Positions 8,643 through 19,402 are shown, counted from the stretch's first letter. The stretch is DNA of 64,000 bases from JBMTVN01 sp046047235 (GCA_046047235.1 JBJOII010000011.1:16139-80138), one strand, 5' to 3'. Program-made: numbers and translations. The notes: generated by a model not told the origin, from the sequence alone.

Positions 8643-11450
8643 TTAATTTTCCAAAGCAGTTGAGGTTTTAACCTCGGTTCCTCCCAACCCAGTGACGGGC
8701 TCCCGCCTTTGCCACTGGGTTTTTCCTTTCATAGTCCACCCCACTCCACCCAAAACCTTCAGCATCGCCGGCAACACCATCAAAGCTGCAATCATGCACG
8801 TTGCCGTCCCCGTAGCCATCACAATTCCTAAACTTGCAATGCCCTGATGCTGCCCCAGCATCAAACTCCCAAAACCCGCAATCGTCGTCAGCGCAGAAAC
8901 CAATACCGCCTTGCCCGTGCTCTTCGCCAATAAAGACGCACTCCCCTCCTCCGCACAACGCGTCAACATGTGAATCCCACTCGTCACCCCAATCCCAATC
9001 ACCAAAGGCAAGGTCATGATGTTCGCCGGATTAAACGGAATCCCCCACCACCCCATGCACCCCGCCATCCATAACGTCCCCAAACCCACCGGCATCAACG
9101 CCAATACCACACAGATCACTGACCTGAAATAAACCAAAACCAGCAATGCAATCGCCCCCAACGCATACCACGCCGCCTCCACATAACTGTCCTTCAGTAA
9201 ACTCGTATACTCCAGTAACTGCACCGGCGTCCCCGTAATCACCGGGCGCCCCGTCCCCCCAGGATCCAACGTCTCCCGTAACTCCCTCACAAACGCCTCC
9301 TGATACCCACGCTCCCAAACGTTATACTTCGGATAAACCTGCACCAAATGCCGATCCCCACCGTGACTCACAAACCGACGCCTCAATACCAACGGCAAAT
9401 CCTCCACCCGCATCCCCGAAGAATCATCCTGGTCCCTAATTGATCTCAACGTCAGCTCCACATCCCCCAGTAAAGCCCGCTGATACGACCCCAGCTTCGC
9501 AGCGTTTAACACCCTGGAACCCGATAACATCCTCTTCCGTAATACCCCAATCGACTCCCTCAAAGCCGCCATCTCCCCCACCACCTCCTCATCCGCCCCC
9601 TCCTCGCGCGCATACTCCACCCCCAAACCCAAATACCCCTGTAATGACCACAAAACCGCACTCAGCTCCGACAACCCCACCGGACCCGCATCCAATTCAG
9701 GAAAAGTCAGTGGCGACAACAACGCCTTGATCCTCCCAATCCTCTCCAGCTTCACCGACGGATCCTCCGCCAAATAAATCGCCATCGAATCCGCCGTCGC
9801 CACAGTCTTCAAGTCACCCCCCTTCAACCTCTCCTCCAACCGCACCGCCTCCTCCAGCGAATCCGTCACCACCGCACAATACAAAACAGACTTCTCCGCC
9901 GTATCGATCAACTTCTTCTCCAAGACCACCGCCGGTAAATCCCGACTCTGCAAATTCAACAGATTGTAGTCAAACGGCACCCCACGCGCCCCAACCCACG
10001 CCACTAAACTCACCCCCAACGCCACCCCCAAAACCGTCCACGGCCGCGATAGCCATACCCGCTCCAACCTCGCCCTCCCACTCTCCTCAGGCACATGCTC
10101 GTGATCCAAAACATTCTGCCGCCCCCGCATCACCATCACCGGCAATAACGTCATCATCGGCACTAAACAAATCACCAACCCCCCACCACAAATCACCCCC
10201 ATCTCCTCACTCCCCCGAAAATTCGTCAAACCCATCGCAAAAAATGCCCCCGCCGTCGTTAAACAACCCGTGAATATCCCCCGCCCAGTATGCACCAATG
10301 CCTGCTCAATCGCCCCAGCCTCGCTCAAACCATGCCGCAACTCCTCCTCATACCGCGTCACCAAATGAACCCCGAAATCAATCGCCAACCCAATCAACAT
10401 CGGCACAAACGTAATCGTCAGAATGTTCAAATGCCCCACGCTCAACGTCGCAAAGGCCATCGTATACGCCAACCCCACCACCAAACATACTGTCGCCTTC
10501 AACGGCCGACCTGACTCCCGATACCCGTAAATGAAAATCAAGGCCACCAGCATCAAAGACACCACCGCCGCCTTAGTCGTGTCACGCTGCGACTGCGCCA
10601 TCTCGTCCATCTCCAAAACCGGCTCGCCCGTTATACTCGCATTCACCCCAGCCACCTCCCGCCTCGTCTCCTCCACCAACTCCCGTAACCTCGCCACCGC
10701 CGCCCCCTTTACCTCACGCGCCACCGGCCGCGCCGTCACCACATACAAACGCCCCGAATCAAAAGTGATATACATCCGCTGCTCCGCCTCCGGCCCCGCC
10801 CCAAATAACGCCGTCACCCCAGGCGATGGCGGATTCCCCGGCCGATCCAATGCCATCGTCGCCTCCTCAATAATCCGACGAAACGCCGGCAACGCCTTCA
10901 CCATCTCCTCACCCCCCTCAGCCCCACGATCCCGAATCGCCGACCTGAACCGCTGGTTCACCAGCCGCATCATGGATGTCAGGTTCGTCGCCGAAGTAAA
11001 CTGAACCAGAAATGGACTGAAATCCCTTAACGTCGACTCCAGCTGCTCCAACTCCTCCTCCGGAAAAAACAACAACGCCTTGTTCCCCAGCATCTTCACG
11101 TCCGTCTGATACATGACGTCCGTAAACAAATTCGTCTCCACCAATAACCGCCCCCCCAGCCGCTCAACAAACTGACGGTTCTTCTCCGGACTATCACTCT
11201 CCGCCACCGCCACCAATTCCTCCTCCGCCCGAAAATCACTCTTATACCGGATAAAATTCCGATGATACTCCTTGTCCGCCCCCACCAAATCATCCCGGTT
11301 CGTCGAAAACTGCAGAAAACCCGCCGTGTAAAGAATCGAACCAATAAACAGGACAATCTGGGGATACACAAACCAGCGGGGCCGACGCACCAACGCACGC
11401 GCCAAACCCCGCAAAAAACTCACCGCAGCCTGCTCAAAACGGGACTGCAT
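8643..11450 (-). CDS. MMPL/RND-family transporter, HpnN-like
   Basis: 935 residues, about twelve predicted membrane helices in two halves, each with a large periplasmic loop after the first helix (about 55-290 and 490-700). The motif GLAIDFGVHLVTRYEEEL and its second-half counterpart GIGVTSGIHMLTRCAEE match the RND/MMPL helix 4 region of HpnN-type proteins, which move hopanoids or other lipids to the outer membrane. No hopanoid biosynthesis genes are in the window, so the lipid is unknown. The ATG at 11450 has GGTGATTT just upstream. It lies 20 bases after yebC and directly abuts the repeat-protein gene. Confidence 0.85.
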   Translation of the reverse strand: MQSRFEQAAVSFLRGLARALVRRPRWFVYPQIVLFIGSILYTAGFLQFSTNRDDLVGADKEYHRNFIRYKSDFRAEEELVAVAESDSPEKNRQFVERLGGRLLVETNLFTDVMYQTDVKMLGNKALLFFPEEELEQLESTLRDFSPFLVQFTSATNLTSMMRLVNQRFRSAIRDRGAEGGEEMVKALPAFRRIIEEATMALDRPGNPPSPGVTALFGAGPEAEQRMYITFDSGRLYVVTARPVAREVKGAAVARLRELVEETRREVAGVNASITGEPVLEMDEMAQSQRDTTKAAVVSLMLVALIFIYGYRESGRPLKATVCLVVGLAYTMAFATLSVGHLNILTITFVPMLIGLAIDFGVHLVTRYEEELRHGLSEAGAIEQALVHTGRGIFTGCLTTAGAFFAMGLTNFRGSEEMGVICGGGLVICLVPMMTLLPVMVMRGRQNVLDHEHVPEESGRARLERVWLSRPWTVLGVALGVSLVAWVGARGVPFDYNLLNLQSRDLPAVVLEKKLIDTAEKSVLYCAVVTDSLEEAVRLEERLKGGDLKTVATADSMAIYLAEDPSVKLERIGRIKALLSPLTFPELDAGPVGLSELSAVLWSLQGYLGLGVEYAREEGADEEVVGEMAALRESIGVLRKRMLSGSRVLNAAKLGSYQRALLGDVELTLRSIRDQDDSSGMRVEDLPLVLRRRFVSHGGDRHLVQVYPKYNVWERGYQEAFVRELRETLDPGGTGRPVITGTPVQLLEYTSLLKDSYVEAAWYALGAIALLVLVYFRSVICVVLALMPVGLGTLWMAGCMGWWGIPFNPANIMTLPLVIGIGVTSGIHMLTRCAEEGSASLLAKSTGKAVLVSALTTIAGFGSLMLGQHQGIASLGIVMATGTATCMIAALMVLPAMLKVLGGVGWTMKGKTQWQRREPVTGLGGTEVKTSTALEN

Positions 11451-11470
11451 AAATCACCCCAACCCCGACT

Positions 11471-12199
11471 TCATGCCTCAGGTAAATCCCCGTTCGAATA
11501 CACCTCCCGCACATCATCATGCTCCTCCAGCAAATCAATCAACTTCCGCACCGCCGGAGCATCCGCCTCCGAAACCGGAGCCAGCAAAGTCGGCAACCAC
11601 GTCACCTCCGCCCCCTCACACTCCAACCCCGCCTCCTCCACCCGCTTGTGCACCGCCTCAAATGCCGACGGATCCGTCAAAATCTCATACCCCTCCGGCT
11701 CCGCCTTGAAATCCTCCGCCCCCGCCTCCAAAGCCAGCTCCATCAACTGATCCTCCCCAGCCTTCTCCCGCGAAATAATCAGCTGACCCTTCCGCTCAAA
11801 TAACCTCGCCACCGCACCCGACGTCGCCATGCTCCCACCCGTCTTCGTCAGGATATTCCGAATCTCCGCCGCCGTCCGGTTCCGGTTGTCCGTCGTCAAC
11901 TCCACCATCAACGCCACCCCGCCCGGCGCGTAAATCTCATACGTCAAATCCTCATACGTCGCAGCACCCCCCTCGCCCGTCGCTTTCTTGATCGCCCGAT
12001 CCACGTTGTCCGAAGGCATGTTCGCACTCCGACACTTCAATAAAACCATCCGTAACCGCGCGTTCATGTCCGGGTCACCCCCACCCTGCCGCGCCGCCAC
12101 GGTAATCTCACGCGATAGCTTGGAAAAAATCCTCGCCCGCTTCGCATCAATCGCACCCTTGAAGTGCTTTACCTTCGCCCACTTGCTGTGTCCTGCCAT
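11471..12199 (-). CDS. yebC: YebC/PmpR (TACO1-type) regulator
   Basis: 242 residues from the ATG at 12199, which gives the family's standard N-terminus MAGHSKWAKVKHFKGA. Further family motifs are KLSREITVAARQGG, NMPSDNVDRAIKKATG and YAPGGVALMVELTTDNRNRTA. Longer readings to 12250 add residues unlike the family. YebC proteins are described as DNA-binding regulators and, more recently, as translation factors helping ribosomes at polyproline stretches. That would be relevant in a genome whose plus-strand genes encode proline-rich proteins, but the link is speculative. First gene of the tight run ending in mlaD; divergent from aroC. Confidence 0.95.
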   Translation of the reverse strand: MAGHSKWAKVKHFKGAIDAKRARIFSKLSREITVAARQGGGDPDMNARLRMVLLKCRSANMPSDNVDRAIKKATGEGGAATYEDLTYEIYAPGGVALMVELTTDNRNRTAAEIRNILTKTGGSMATSGAVARLFERKGQLIISREKAGEDQLMELALEAGAEDFKAEPEGYEILTDPSAFEAVHKRVEEAGLECEGAEVTWLPTLLAPVSEADAPAVRKLIDLLEEHDDVREVYSNGDLPEA

Positions 12200-12353
12200 A
12201 TCGCTTCGCGCCGGATTACACACAAATCCCCCTCCCCAACAAAGCCCCATTTTTATACCACCTCACACCCCGCTCACCACCATGCACTTAACCCCCCTCC
12301 CAAAACCGCGAATATTTGACGCTAAACCCGTTTTCCCGCAATCTCCGCCAGCC

Positions 12354-13436
12354 ATGGGCAATACTTTCGGCGAACTCTTTCGTATCACAACCTGGGGCGA
12401 ATCCCACGGCGGCGGCGTCGGCGTCGTCATCGATGGCTGCCCCCCAGGCCTCGCCCTCTCAGAAACCGATGTCCAGCCCGACCTCGACCGACGCCGCCCA
12501 GGCCAGTCCTCCATCGTCACCCCACGCAAGGAAACCGATACCATCCAGATCCTCTCAGGCACCTTCGAAGGCCGAACCCTCGGAACCCCCATCTCCATGT
12601 GGGTCAAAAACCAGGACGCCCGCCCCGATGCCTACTCGGAAATGGCCCGCAAATACCGCCCCTCCCACGCCGATTACACCTACCAGGCCAAATTCGGAAT
12701 CCGAAACTGGCAGGGCGGTGGCCGCACCAGCGCGCGCGAAACCATCGGCCGCGTCGCCGCAGGCGCCGTCGCTAAGAAACTGCTCAAGGAACTCTTCGGC
12801 GTCGAAGTCCTCGCCGCCGTCCAACAAGTCCAGAAAATCTCAACCACGATCAACCCCGACCAACTCCGCGCCGAAGACGTCGAAGCCAATATCGTCCGCT
12901 GTCCCGACCCCAAAACAGCCGAAAAAATGATCCGCCTCATCGAACGGATGCGCCGTACCGGCAATACCGTCGGCGGTGTCGTCCTCGGCGTCGCACGTAA
13001 TGTCCCCCCGGGCTGGGGTGAACCCGTTTTCGACCGACTCGAAGCCGACCTCGCCAAAGCCATGCTCAGCTTGCCCGCCTCCCGCGGCTTCGAAATCGGC
13101 TCCGGCTTCGATAGCGTCAAACTCACCGGCCTCGAACACAATGACCCCTTCCGCAATCAACGCGGCCGAATCCGCACCACCTCCAACCGCTCCGGCGGAA
13201 TCCAAGGCGGCATCTCCAATGGCGAAACCATCTACTTCCGCGTCCCTTTCAAGCCCGTCGCCACGGTCATGCACCAGCAGCCCACCGTCGATACCCAAGG
13301 CCGGAACACCTCCCTCAAAGGCCGCGGACGCCATGACCCGTGCGTCCTCCCCAGAGCCGTCCCCATCGTCGAGGCCATGACCGCTCTCGTGCTCGTCGAT
13401 CACGCCCTCCGCCAACGCGGCCAGTGCGGCACCTGA
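12354..13436 (+). CDS. aroC: Chorismate synthase
   Basis: 360 residues, the usual length. Converts 5-enolpyruvylshikimate-3-phosphate to chorismate using reduced FMN, the last shikimate step. Start chosen at MGNTFGELFRITTWGESHG, the canonical N-terminus. Other motifs: GCPPGLALSETDVQPDLDRRRPGQS, GRTSARETIGRVAAGAVAKK and GRHDPCVLPRAVPIVEAMTALVL. An in-frame upstream ATG exists in the leader but would add unrelated residues. No Shine-Dalgarno sequence is visible; the 20 bases before ATG are C/T-rich. It stands alone on plus between minus-strand genes. Confidence 0.97.
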   Translation: MGNTFGELFRITTWGESHGGGVGVVIDGCPPGLALSETDVQPDLDRRRPGQSSIVTPRKETDTIQILSGTFEGRTLGTPISMWVKNQDARPDAYSEMARKYRPSHADYTYQAKFGIRNWQGGGRTSARETIGRVAAGAVAKKLLKELFGVEVLAAVQQVQKISTTINPDQLRAEDVEANIVRCPDPKTAEKMIRLIERMRRTGNTVGGVVLGVARNVPPGWGEPVFDRLEADLAKAMLSLPASRGFEIGSGFDSVKLTGLEHNDPFRNQRGRIRTTSNRSGGIQGGISNGETIYFRVPFKPVATVMHQQPTVDTQGRNTSLKGRGRHDPCVLPRAVPIVEAMTALVLVDHALRQRGQCGT

Positions 13437-13502
13437 ACGCGCCCCGCACCTGCTCCCTCCCTCTCTCCTTACCCTCGGCGCTACGCACTACACGCCTCGT
13501 CG

Positions 13503-15659
13503 TCAGAAGGGATACCCAATCGAAAAGTGCAGCGTGCCGTCCACATCCCCCGTCCGCCGCTTCACGTTGTGCCCATACTCCAGCCGCACCGGCCCCACCG
13601 GTGATCGATAGCGAATGCCCCCCCCCACAGTGACCACGTAGTCACCCGCCGGATAGTCAGCAATCTCCCTCGCCATACCCGCCCCATCCGTAAACACCAC
13701 CACCGACCATTGATGCGTCAATCGCTGCTCCAGCTCCAAATGACCAATCATCGTGCTCTCATCCCCCACTAGCTTGCCCTCAGCATCCCTCGACGCTGCC
13801 TCACCCTGGGTAAACCCTCGCACACTCGTCGCCCCCCCCAAAAAGAACCGACGGTTGAAAGGCAGATACTCAGAGACTTCCCCCGATACCAAAATCACCG
13901 AATGCGACAACCCTGAGTGGAACACCAACATCCTGCTCAACGGCACATGCCAGCTGCCCCCAACCTCAAACCGACCATACCTCGCACCCCCACCCAACCG
14001 CTCATCCGCATACTCTGCCGTCGCATAAACCCGATGCCCCCGCGTCGGATACAACGGATTGTCACTCCTGTTCCGGTCAAACGTCAGCCCAAACGACGCC
14101 ACATTCGCCCGCTGTAAGCCATACGCCGGGTTGAAATTATCATCCTCCGTCTCCAACCGCTCATAGCCATAGCGAATCCCGACATCCGCCAATAACTGCG
14201 GCACATATCGGCTATACCCAAGGCTCCCACCAAAATCCCGCCGCACAAAGGTCGTCTCCTCCCGACGCCGGTAATAGCCAATCGCCGTCAGGTCGCCCAG
14301 CGAATCAAAGACCTGCGGAATGGTATAACCATACTCCGCCTTCGTGCTCTTAAAGGACTGCACCGCCAACAACCGATGCCGATGGGCCAACCCAAACAAA
14401 TCCACCTGCTCAAACTCCGCACCCGCACGCAATAACTCATAACTGCCATACCCCGCCAGCAGACTCAAACTCACCGGCTTCGTCTCCTCCACCTCAAAAG
14501 TCACCTCGCGTAATCCCGGCGTCTCCGTGTCCTCATACGCCACATCCACCCGGTCAAAGATGCCCAGCCGCAACATCTGAAACCTCGCCTCCTCCACCAT
14601 CGCCGGATTTAAAGGATCCCCCTCGGCAAATCGAATCCTCCGCTCCACCACACTCTCCCGCGTCCGAAACAACCCCTCAGTCTTAACCCTGGCAACCCGT
14701 ACCACCGGCCCCCGGTCAATCAATGCCGTCACCTCCAACCCCCGCTCCAAGACCCCCTCACTCCACGGCGCTACCCCCACCTCCACTTTCGCATCCGCAT
14801 AACCCTCCACATACAACGGCGCCTTCAAGGCCCTCACCCACCTCTGCTCCCATAACCTCGAATACGGCTCCCTCACCCCCCCAACCCGAACCACCGAAAC
14901 CTCGTTCGTCATCACAACCCGAACCCGGACCACCGTTGCCTCCACCAAGTGCCGAGCCCCCTCCCACACCCGAACAACCACATCCACACGACCCGTCTCG
15001 TGATCCCGCTCCTCCGTCTCCACCTCCACTTCCGCATCCCCATAACCCAACCGCACCAACTCCTCACGCAGATTGCTCAAGCCCCGACGCAACCTGGACT
15101 CACTGAAAACCCGCGTCCCCCGCTGACGAATAACAAAATCCTCAATCACAAAATAGGACCTCGCCGATGACTCGCTCATCGCCGCCAAACCCTCGAAATC
15201 CAAACGATCAAAGGTATACATCACACCCTCATGAATCTGAAACGTTACCTCCCTCGCCTTCAAATCCGACGGAACCTCAAACCGCTCTGTCGAACTCACC
15301 TCACAGGGATAACGCCGCAATGTCCCGTCTCCCAGCCTCAACTCCACATCAATCCGCGGCCGCAAATACCCGTCCTGCTGCACGCTCGCCAATAACAATA
15401 ACGCCGCATCCTCAACTGTACTCCCCCCCAAATAAGGATCCTTCGATTGCTCCGGCCGCAATACCCGCAGGTTCACCGCCAATCGACGGTTCCCCAACAG
15501 CCCATACCCCCTCACCCTCAGCTTCGCCGGTGACAACTCCTCCTTCACCCCATCCGCCCCCGAATCCAACTCCTCCGCGCCCATCCCCCAACCCACACAT
15601 AACCCCAGCCACAACAACACCTGGAACCATCCCCACCCATTGAACAGTACCCGCCTCAT
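13503..15659 (-). CDS. tamA: Omp85-family outer-membrane protein, probable TamA
   Basis: 718 residues from the ATG at 15659, which overlaps the upstream tamB stop as ATGA. An in-frame start at 15677 is less likely. Residues 1-27 are a signal peptide (VLLWLGLCVGWGMGAEE). POTRA-like modules span about 60-370 (for example VARVKTEGLFRTRESVVERRI), followed by a 16-strand-type barrel with the Omp85 motif GGATSVRGF and a C-terminal beta-signal ending FSIGYPF. The adjacent tamB partner supports TamA rather than BamA. Role: assembly of outer-membrane proteins or lipid homeostasis with TamB. Confidence 0.88.
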   Translation of the reverse strand: MRRVLFNGWGWFQVLLWLGLCVGWGMGAEELDSGADGVKEELSPAKLRVRGYGLLGNRRLAVNLRVLRPEQSKDPYLGGSTVEDAALLLLASVQQDGYLRPRIDVELRLGDGTLRRYPCEVSSTERFEVPSDLKAREVTFQIHEGVMYTFDRLDFEGLAAMSESSARSYFVIEDFVIRQRGTRVFSESRLRRGLSNLREELVRLGYGDAEVEVETEERDHETGRVDVVVRVWEGARHLVEATVVRVRVVMTNEVSVVRVGGVREPYSRLWEQRWVRALKAPLYVEGYADAKVEVGVAPWSEGVLERGLEVTALIDRGPVVRVARVKTEGLFRTRESVVERRIRFAEGDPLNPAMVEEARFQMLRLGIFDRVDVAYEDTETPGLREVTFEVEETKPVSLSLLAGYGSYELLRAGAEFEQVDLFGLAHRHRLLAVQSFKSTKAEYGYTIPQVFDSLGDLTAIGYYRRREETTFVRRDFGGSLGYSRYVPQLLADVGIRYGYERLETEDDNFNPAYGLQRANVASFGLTFDRNRSDNPLYPTRGHRVYATAEYADERLGGGARYGRFEVGGSWHVPLSRMLVFHSGLSHSVILVSGEVSEYLPFNRRFFLGGATSVRGFTQGEAASRDAEGKLVGDESTMIGHLELEQRLTHQWSVVVFTDGAGMAREIADYPAGDYVVTVGGGIRYRSPVGPVRLEYGHNVKRRTGDVDGTLHFSIGYPF

Positions 15660-18600
15660 CGCTGAATCAACCTCCACTTCACCCCCGCGTTGATCGCGTC
15701 ATACTCGTCATACTCCCCCACCAAACCCCACGTGTCCGTCAACCGATACTCCAAATAATACGTCACCCGTCCACCCGTCGATATCCCCTCACCACTCCTG
15801 AATATCAACCGCTCCTCCCCCGCATCCTGAGAACCCAACTTGTTCAAAATGTCCTTCCCAATCAATGTCGCCAGCTTCGCCACCCGATCCTTCGTCGTCG
15901 TCGTCAACTCATGCCTCGGCAATTCCCCCGCCGTAATCATCATCACAATCTCCTCAGACGAAAGCGATGGCACCGAAGAAAACTGGATCGCCGGCTCACT
16001 CATCGTACCGCTGACTTCCATCCGCAAGTCATACCCAAATGTCCGCGAAGCCCCCATCACCACCAGCCTCGGCGCATCCGGATTCTGCTCACTGAAACTC
16101 ACAATGCCCTGCCGTATCGGAATGTTCGCATACGGAAATAACGCCTGCCCCTCATACACCTGAATGTCCCCCGTCAACAAAGGATCCCGCAGCGTCCCGC
16201 CAAGCCGCATGTTCATCGAATGCACCCCACGATAAAATGGACTCTTCACGTGAATCGTCCGGTTAGCCCTCAACTGCAAATCTAAACCCCATGACGCCAT
16301 CGGCTCCTCCGTCACACTGAAATACGGCGGCGGTAACGACGTCTGACGAACGTTCACCCCCAACAACGAATCCAAATCGCTCAATACAAAACTGCGCTGC
16401 AAATCCACCGCCCCCCGGACCACCACAGGCTCCTCCTCGCTCCGCACCAAGGCCAAATCCAAATCACCCCGCACAATCAAACCCGCCTGCCGCGCCAACG
16501 GTAAATTCGCCCCCGTCACCCGCAAATCCAGCGCAGGCAGCTCACCCGGCTTCCTCCAGCAAACCGCCGTGTCCACCAACCCGCTCAACCGCACAGTCTC
16601 CCCCCCCCAATCCGCCTCCATCCCCGTTATCACCGCCTGCTGATCCTGCAACGCCAACCGACCGTTGATGTCCCTTATCGGCCCCAATAACGGAAATGCC
16701 CGCGTCGATAAACCACTCACCCCCCCCTCCCCCTCAAGCCTCCACCCCGGCAACATCCGAACCTGCACGTCCACCACACCCTCCGGCCGCAATGGCCCTA
16801 ACCACTGCGGGTTGACCCGCGATAATGCCAACTCATCCATCACCGCCTCACCCTCCAACTGCCCCCAGTCCACCCTGACCTCCCCCCCCAACAACGACTC
16901 CCACATCCCCGCGGCCAACGGCAAAGCCGCCGACACCCGCATTTCCTGCCCTCCCACCCGAACCCGCATCGTTTCCAACGCCAGCCGCTCCGGCTCCAAC
17001 CCCACCCCCAAGGACAACTCCTCCAGCAATACCATCGCACTCTCCCCAGGATTCTGCCCCGGCCGCCCCACCGATCCAACCGTAGCACTCAGCCTGCCAC
17101 GAGGCTCCACCAACGTCCCCGCCAAATCGAACTCGCATCGCGCCCCTTCCAACTCCAAACCCGATACCACCATCAACCAGTCTTCCATGGCCGGACTCGG
17201 CTCCGCATCCAAATGAAATCGCATCCCGCCATCCGGAACCAACCGCACCATGGCCCCCGACCCCGGCCGCCCCAACACCACCGGCAACTCACCCTCCGCC
17301 CTCACCCACTCCCGCTCACCCTCCGCCACCCCCAACCGCTCCAACCGCACACCCTCACCACCCCCCGCCAACTTCACAAAAATACGCTCCGCCACCCCCT
17401 CCAAGGCATCCACCACTTCACCCGCGCCCTCCAAGTCCACTCGCATCGGACCTTCATCCCAAACCGCCGATGCCTTCAGCCGATCCAATCGAACATCCGG
17501 CATCTCACCTAACACAAACGCTCCCGCCCACCCGCTGTCCACCCCCTCCACCCCCAAATTCACACTCCCACGATCCGGCCACTCCACCCCACCCTCCACC
17601 AACAAACTCTGCACTCCGTTAGTCAAATGCAACGCCCCCAAAGTCACTCCAGGCACCCCGTCACCACCCACACCAGTCAGCGCAACCCCAGTCACTCCCT
17701 CCAATCTGAGCGGCACGTCCGATCCCCCGCCTACCTCCAACTCCGTGACCCGAACACCCTCCCCCCCGGCCGTCTCCACCCCCAACGTGACCCAGCCAAC
17801 ATCAGTCCTCCAATCCACACGCCCCCGCACCCGCTCCTGCCCCTCCCCCTCCCAACCCAGCTCCAGCCTGCTTTCCCGCATCCCCGCCAACCGAATACTC
17901 TCAACTACAACTCTCCCCTGATGCCGCATTTCAGCAATCGCCCCCTTCGCCGCCACATCCAACTGCACCGCCCCCACACCCACACCCCTCCCCCCAACCA
18001 ACCGCTCCACCAGGTTCGATCCCAAATTCCCCGTGGCTGTAAACCGCCCCACCTCCAACGAACCCAAATCTAACGACTCAACCTCCATCCCAAAACGACT
18101 CCCCGCCGCATCCCCAAAATTCAGCGCCGCACCCTCCACCACCCTCCCTCTCAACCCCGCGTCCAGCTCCAACTCACTCACCTCCTGCCCCCCAACCCGC
18201 ACACCCTCGCCCCGAACCACCAGACTCCCCTGAACACCGCCCTCCACCAAACCCCGAAAATCCAAATCCCCACTCAACACACCCTCCGCCTCCACCCAAC
18301 TCTGCCGACTCAAATCCAACCGCACAGTCCAACTCGACCGCAGCTGTTCAAGAACATGACTCCACTCAACCCGCATCGGTGAAACCAAACCCACACTCCC
18401 GGCCCCCATCCCCACTTCCAAACCATCCAACTCGCCCCCGGCCAAACTGACCCGACCACTTCCCTTCACCAAGATCTCACCCACCACTGGCTCCTCGTGC
18501 TTCCCGGTCAACACCCAGTCCACCCCCAACTCTTCCCCGCCGCCAACCCCACGAATAACCCCACCCATCCGCTCCAACCCCGGAACACGCTCAACCAAAC

Positions 18601-19402
18601 CGGAATCAACACTCTCCTCCAATCGTAACTCAAACTCCTCCGGCCAAACCGCCCCGCCATCCCGAGAATACTTCGCGCTCAGCCCCAAGTCCTGCCCCTC
18701 TACACGACCACCCGCAACAATATCCCACCCCTCCATCAAACCGCTCGCCGTCACCCCCAAATCAACCAACCACGGATCGCCCACCTTAACCCCAAGCCGA
18801 AACGCATTCGTATCATCCAAATTTAATCGAGCCTCGCCAGCAATCCCCTGATCCGGAACATCCACAGCCGCCACCACCCCGCCATCCCGATAAACCAAAT
18901 GCCCCACCCGAATCACTAAACCCGGCATCTCCACCGCGCCATCCTCCAACTCCACCGGCGGCACCCACCGACGCAGCAACTCCCCTACCTGCCCCACCTG
19001 ATCCAACACCCCGCCAACCCCCGATACCCCAACTTCCTCCCCCTCAGCAACATCACCCCGCTCCGCATCAAGCATCACCGTCCACCCCCGAACCCGGACC
19101 ACCCCACCCTCCAGCTGTCCAGCCGAAGTCCAGCCCAACACCACCAGCTCCCTCCAATCGGAAATATCAACCTCCTCAACCTGAACGTTCCCCCCGGGAA
19201 AACCATACTCCACCCCCCGCAACCCCAAACCAAACCAACCGCTCCGCTCAATACCCGCCACACGCATCCCAATCCCCCCCAAAACCCCCTTCAAAACCAG
19301 AGGCAACCACAGAGGGAAAATCAAAACCACCAGAAGCAACAACCCCGAAGCATACAATAGGACCCTACGCCAACGACTAGGCTTGTCTTTCTTCGGCTGC
19401 AT
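15656..19402 (-). CDS. tamB: TamB-family envelope protein (DUF490 C-terminal domain)
   Basis: 1248 residues from the ATG at 19402 (GGAG nine bases upstream); a GTG at 19447 in the same frame would add 15 residues. A basic N-terminus and one membrane helix (about 14-35) precede a very long beta-rich AsmA/TamB-type region. It ends in the typical TamB C-terminal part: VSGTMSEPAIQFSS, LSSEEIVMMITAGELP and YYLEYRLTDTWGLVGEYDEYDA. TamB spans the periplasm from the inner membrane to TamA and is now considered a bridge for phospholipids as well. The protein is extremely rich in Val, Gly and Glu, reflecting G-rich codons on this strand. Confidence 0.9.
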   Translation of the reverse strand: MQPKKDKPSRWRRVLLYASGLLLLVVLIFPLWLPLVLKGVLGGIGMRVAGIERSGWFGLGLRGVEYGFPGGNVQVEEVDISDWRELVVLGWTSAGQLEGGVVRVRGWTVMLDAERGDVAEGEEVGVSGVGGVLDQVGQVGELLRRWVPPVELEDGAVEMPGLVIRVGHLVYRDGGVVAAVDVPDQGIAGEARLNLDDTNAFRLGVKVGDPWLVDLGVTASGLMEGWDIVAGGRVEGQDLGLSAKYSRDGGAVWPEEFELRLEESVDSGLVERVPGLERMGGVIRGVGGGEELGVDWVLTGKHEEPVVGEILVKGSGRVSLAGGELDGLEVGMGAGSVGLVSPMRVEWSHVLEQLRSSWTVRLDLSRQSWVEAEGVLSGDLDFRGLVEGGVQGSLVVRGEGVRVGGQEVSELELDAGLRGRVVEGAALNFGDAAGSRFGMEVESLDLGSLEVGRFTATGNLGSNLVERLVGGRGVGVGAVQLDVAAKGAIAEMRHQGRVVVESIRLAGMRESRLELGWEGEGQERVRGRVDWRTDVGWVTLGVETAGGEGVRVTELEVGGGSDVPLRLEGVTGVALTGVGGDGVPGVTLGALHLTNGVQSLLVEGGVEWPDRGSVNLGVEGVDSGWAGAFVLGEMPDVRLDRLKASAVWDEGPMRVDLEGAGEVVDALEGVAERIFVKLAGGGEGVRLERLGVAEGEREWVRAEGELPVVLGRPGSGAMVRLVPDGGMRFHLDAEPSPAMEDWLMVVSGLELEGARCEFDLAGTLVEPRGRLSATVGSVGRPGQNPGESAMVLLEELSLGVGLEPERLALETMRVRVGGQEMRVSAALPLAAGMWESLLGGEVRVDWGQLEGEAVMDELALSRVNPQWLGPLRPEGVVDVQVRMLPGWRLEGEGGVSGLSTRAFPLLGPIRDINGRLALQDQQAVITGMEADWGGETVRLSGLVDTAVCWRKPGELPALDLRVTGANLPLARQAGLIVRGDLDLALVRSEEEPVVVRGAVDLQRSFVLSDLDSLLGVNVRQTSLPPPYFSVTEEPMASWGLDLQLRANRTIHVKSPFYRGVHSMNMRLGGTLRDPLLTGDIQVYEGQALFPYANIPIRQGIVSFSEQNPDAPRLVVMGASRTFGYDLRMEVSGTMSEPAIQFSSVPSLSSEEIVMMITAGELPRHELTTTTKDRVAKLATLIGKDILNKLGSQDAGEERLIFRSGEGISTGGRVTYYLEYRLTDTWGLVGEYDEYDAINAGVKWRLIQR

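Noticed and set aside
12840..13415. Open minus frame opposite aroC
   Set aside because: Composition-driven shadow of chorismate synthase; no recognisable motif.
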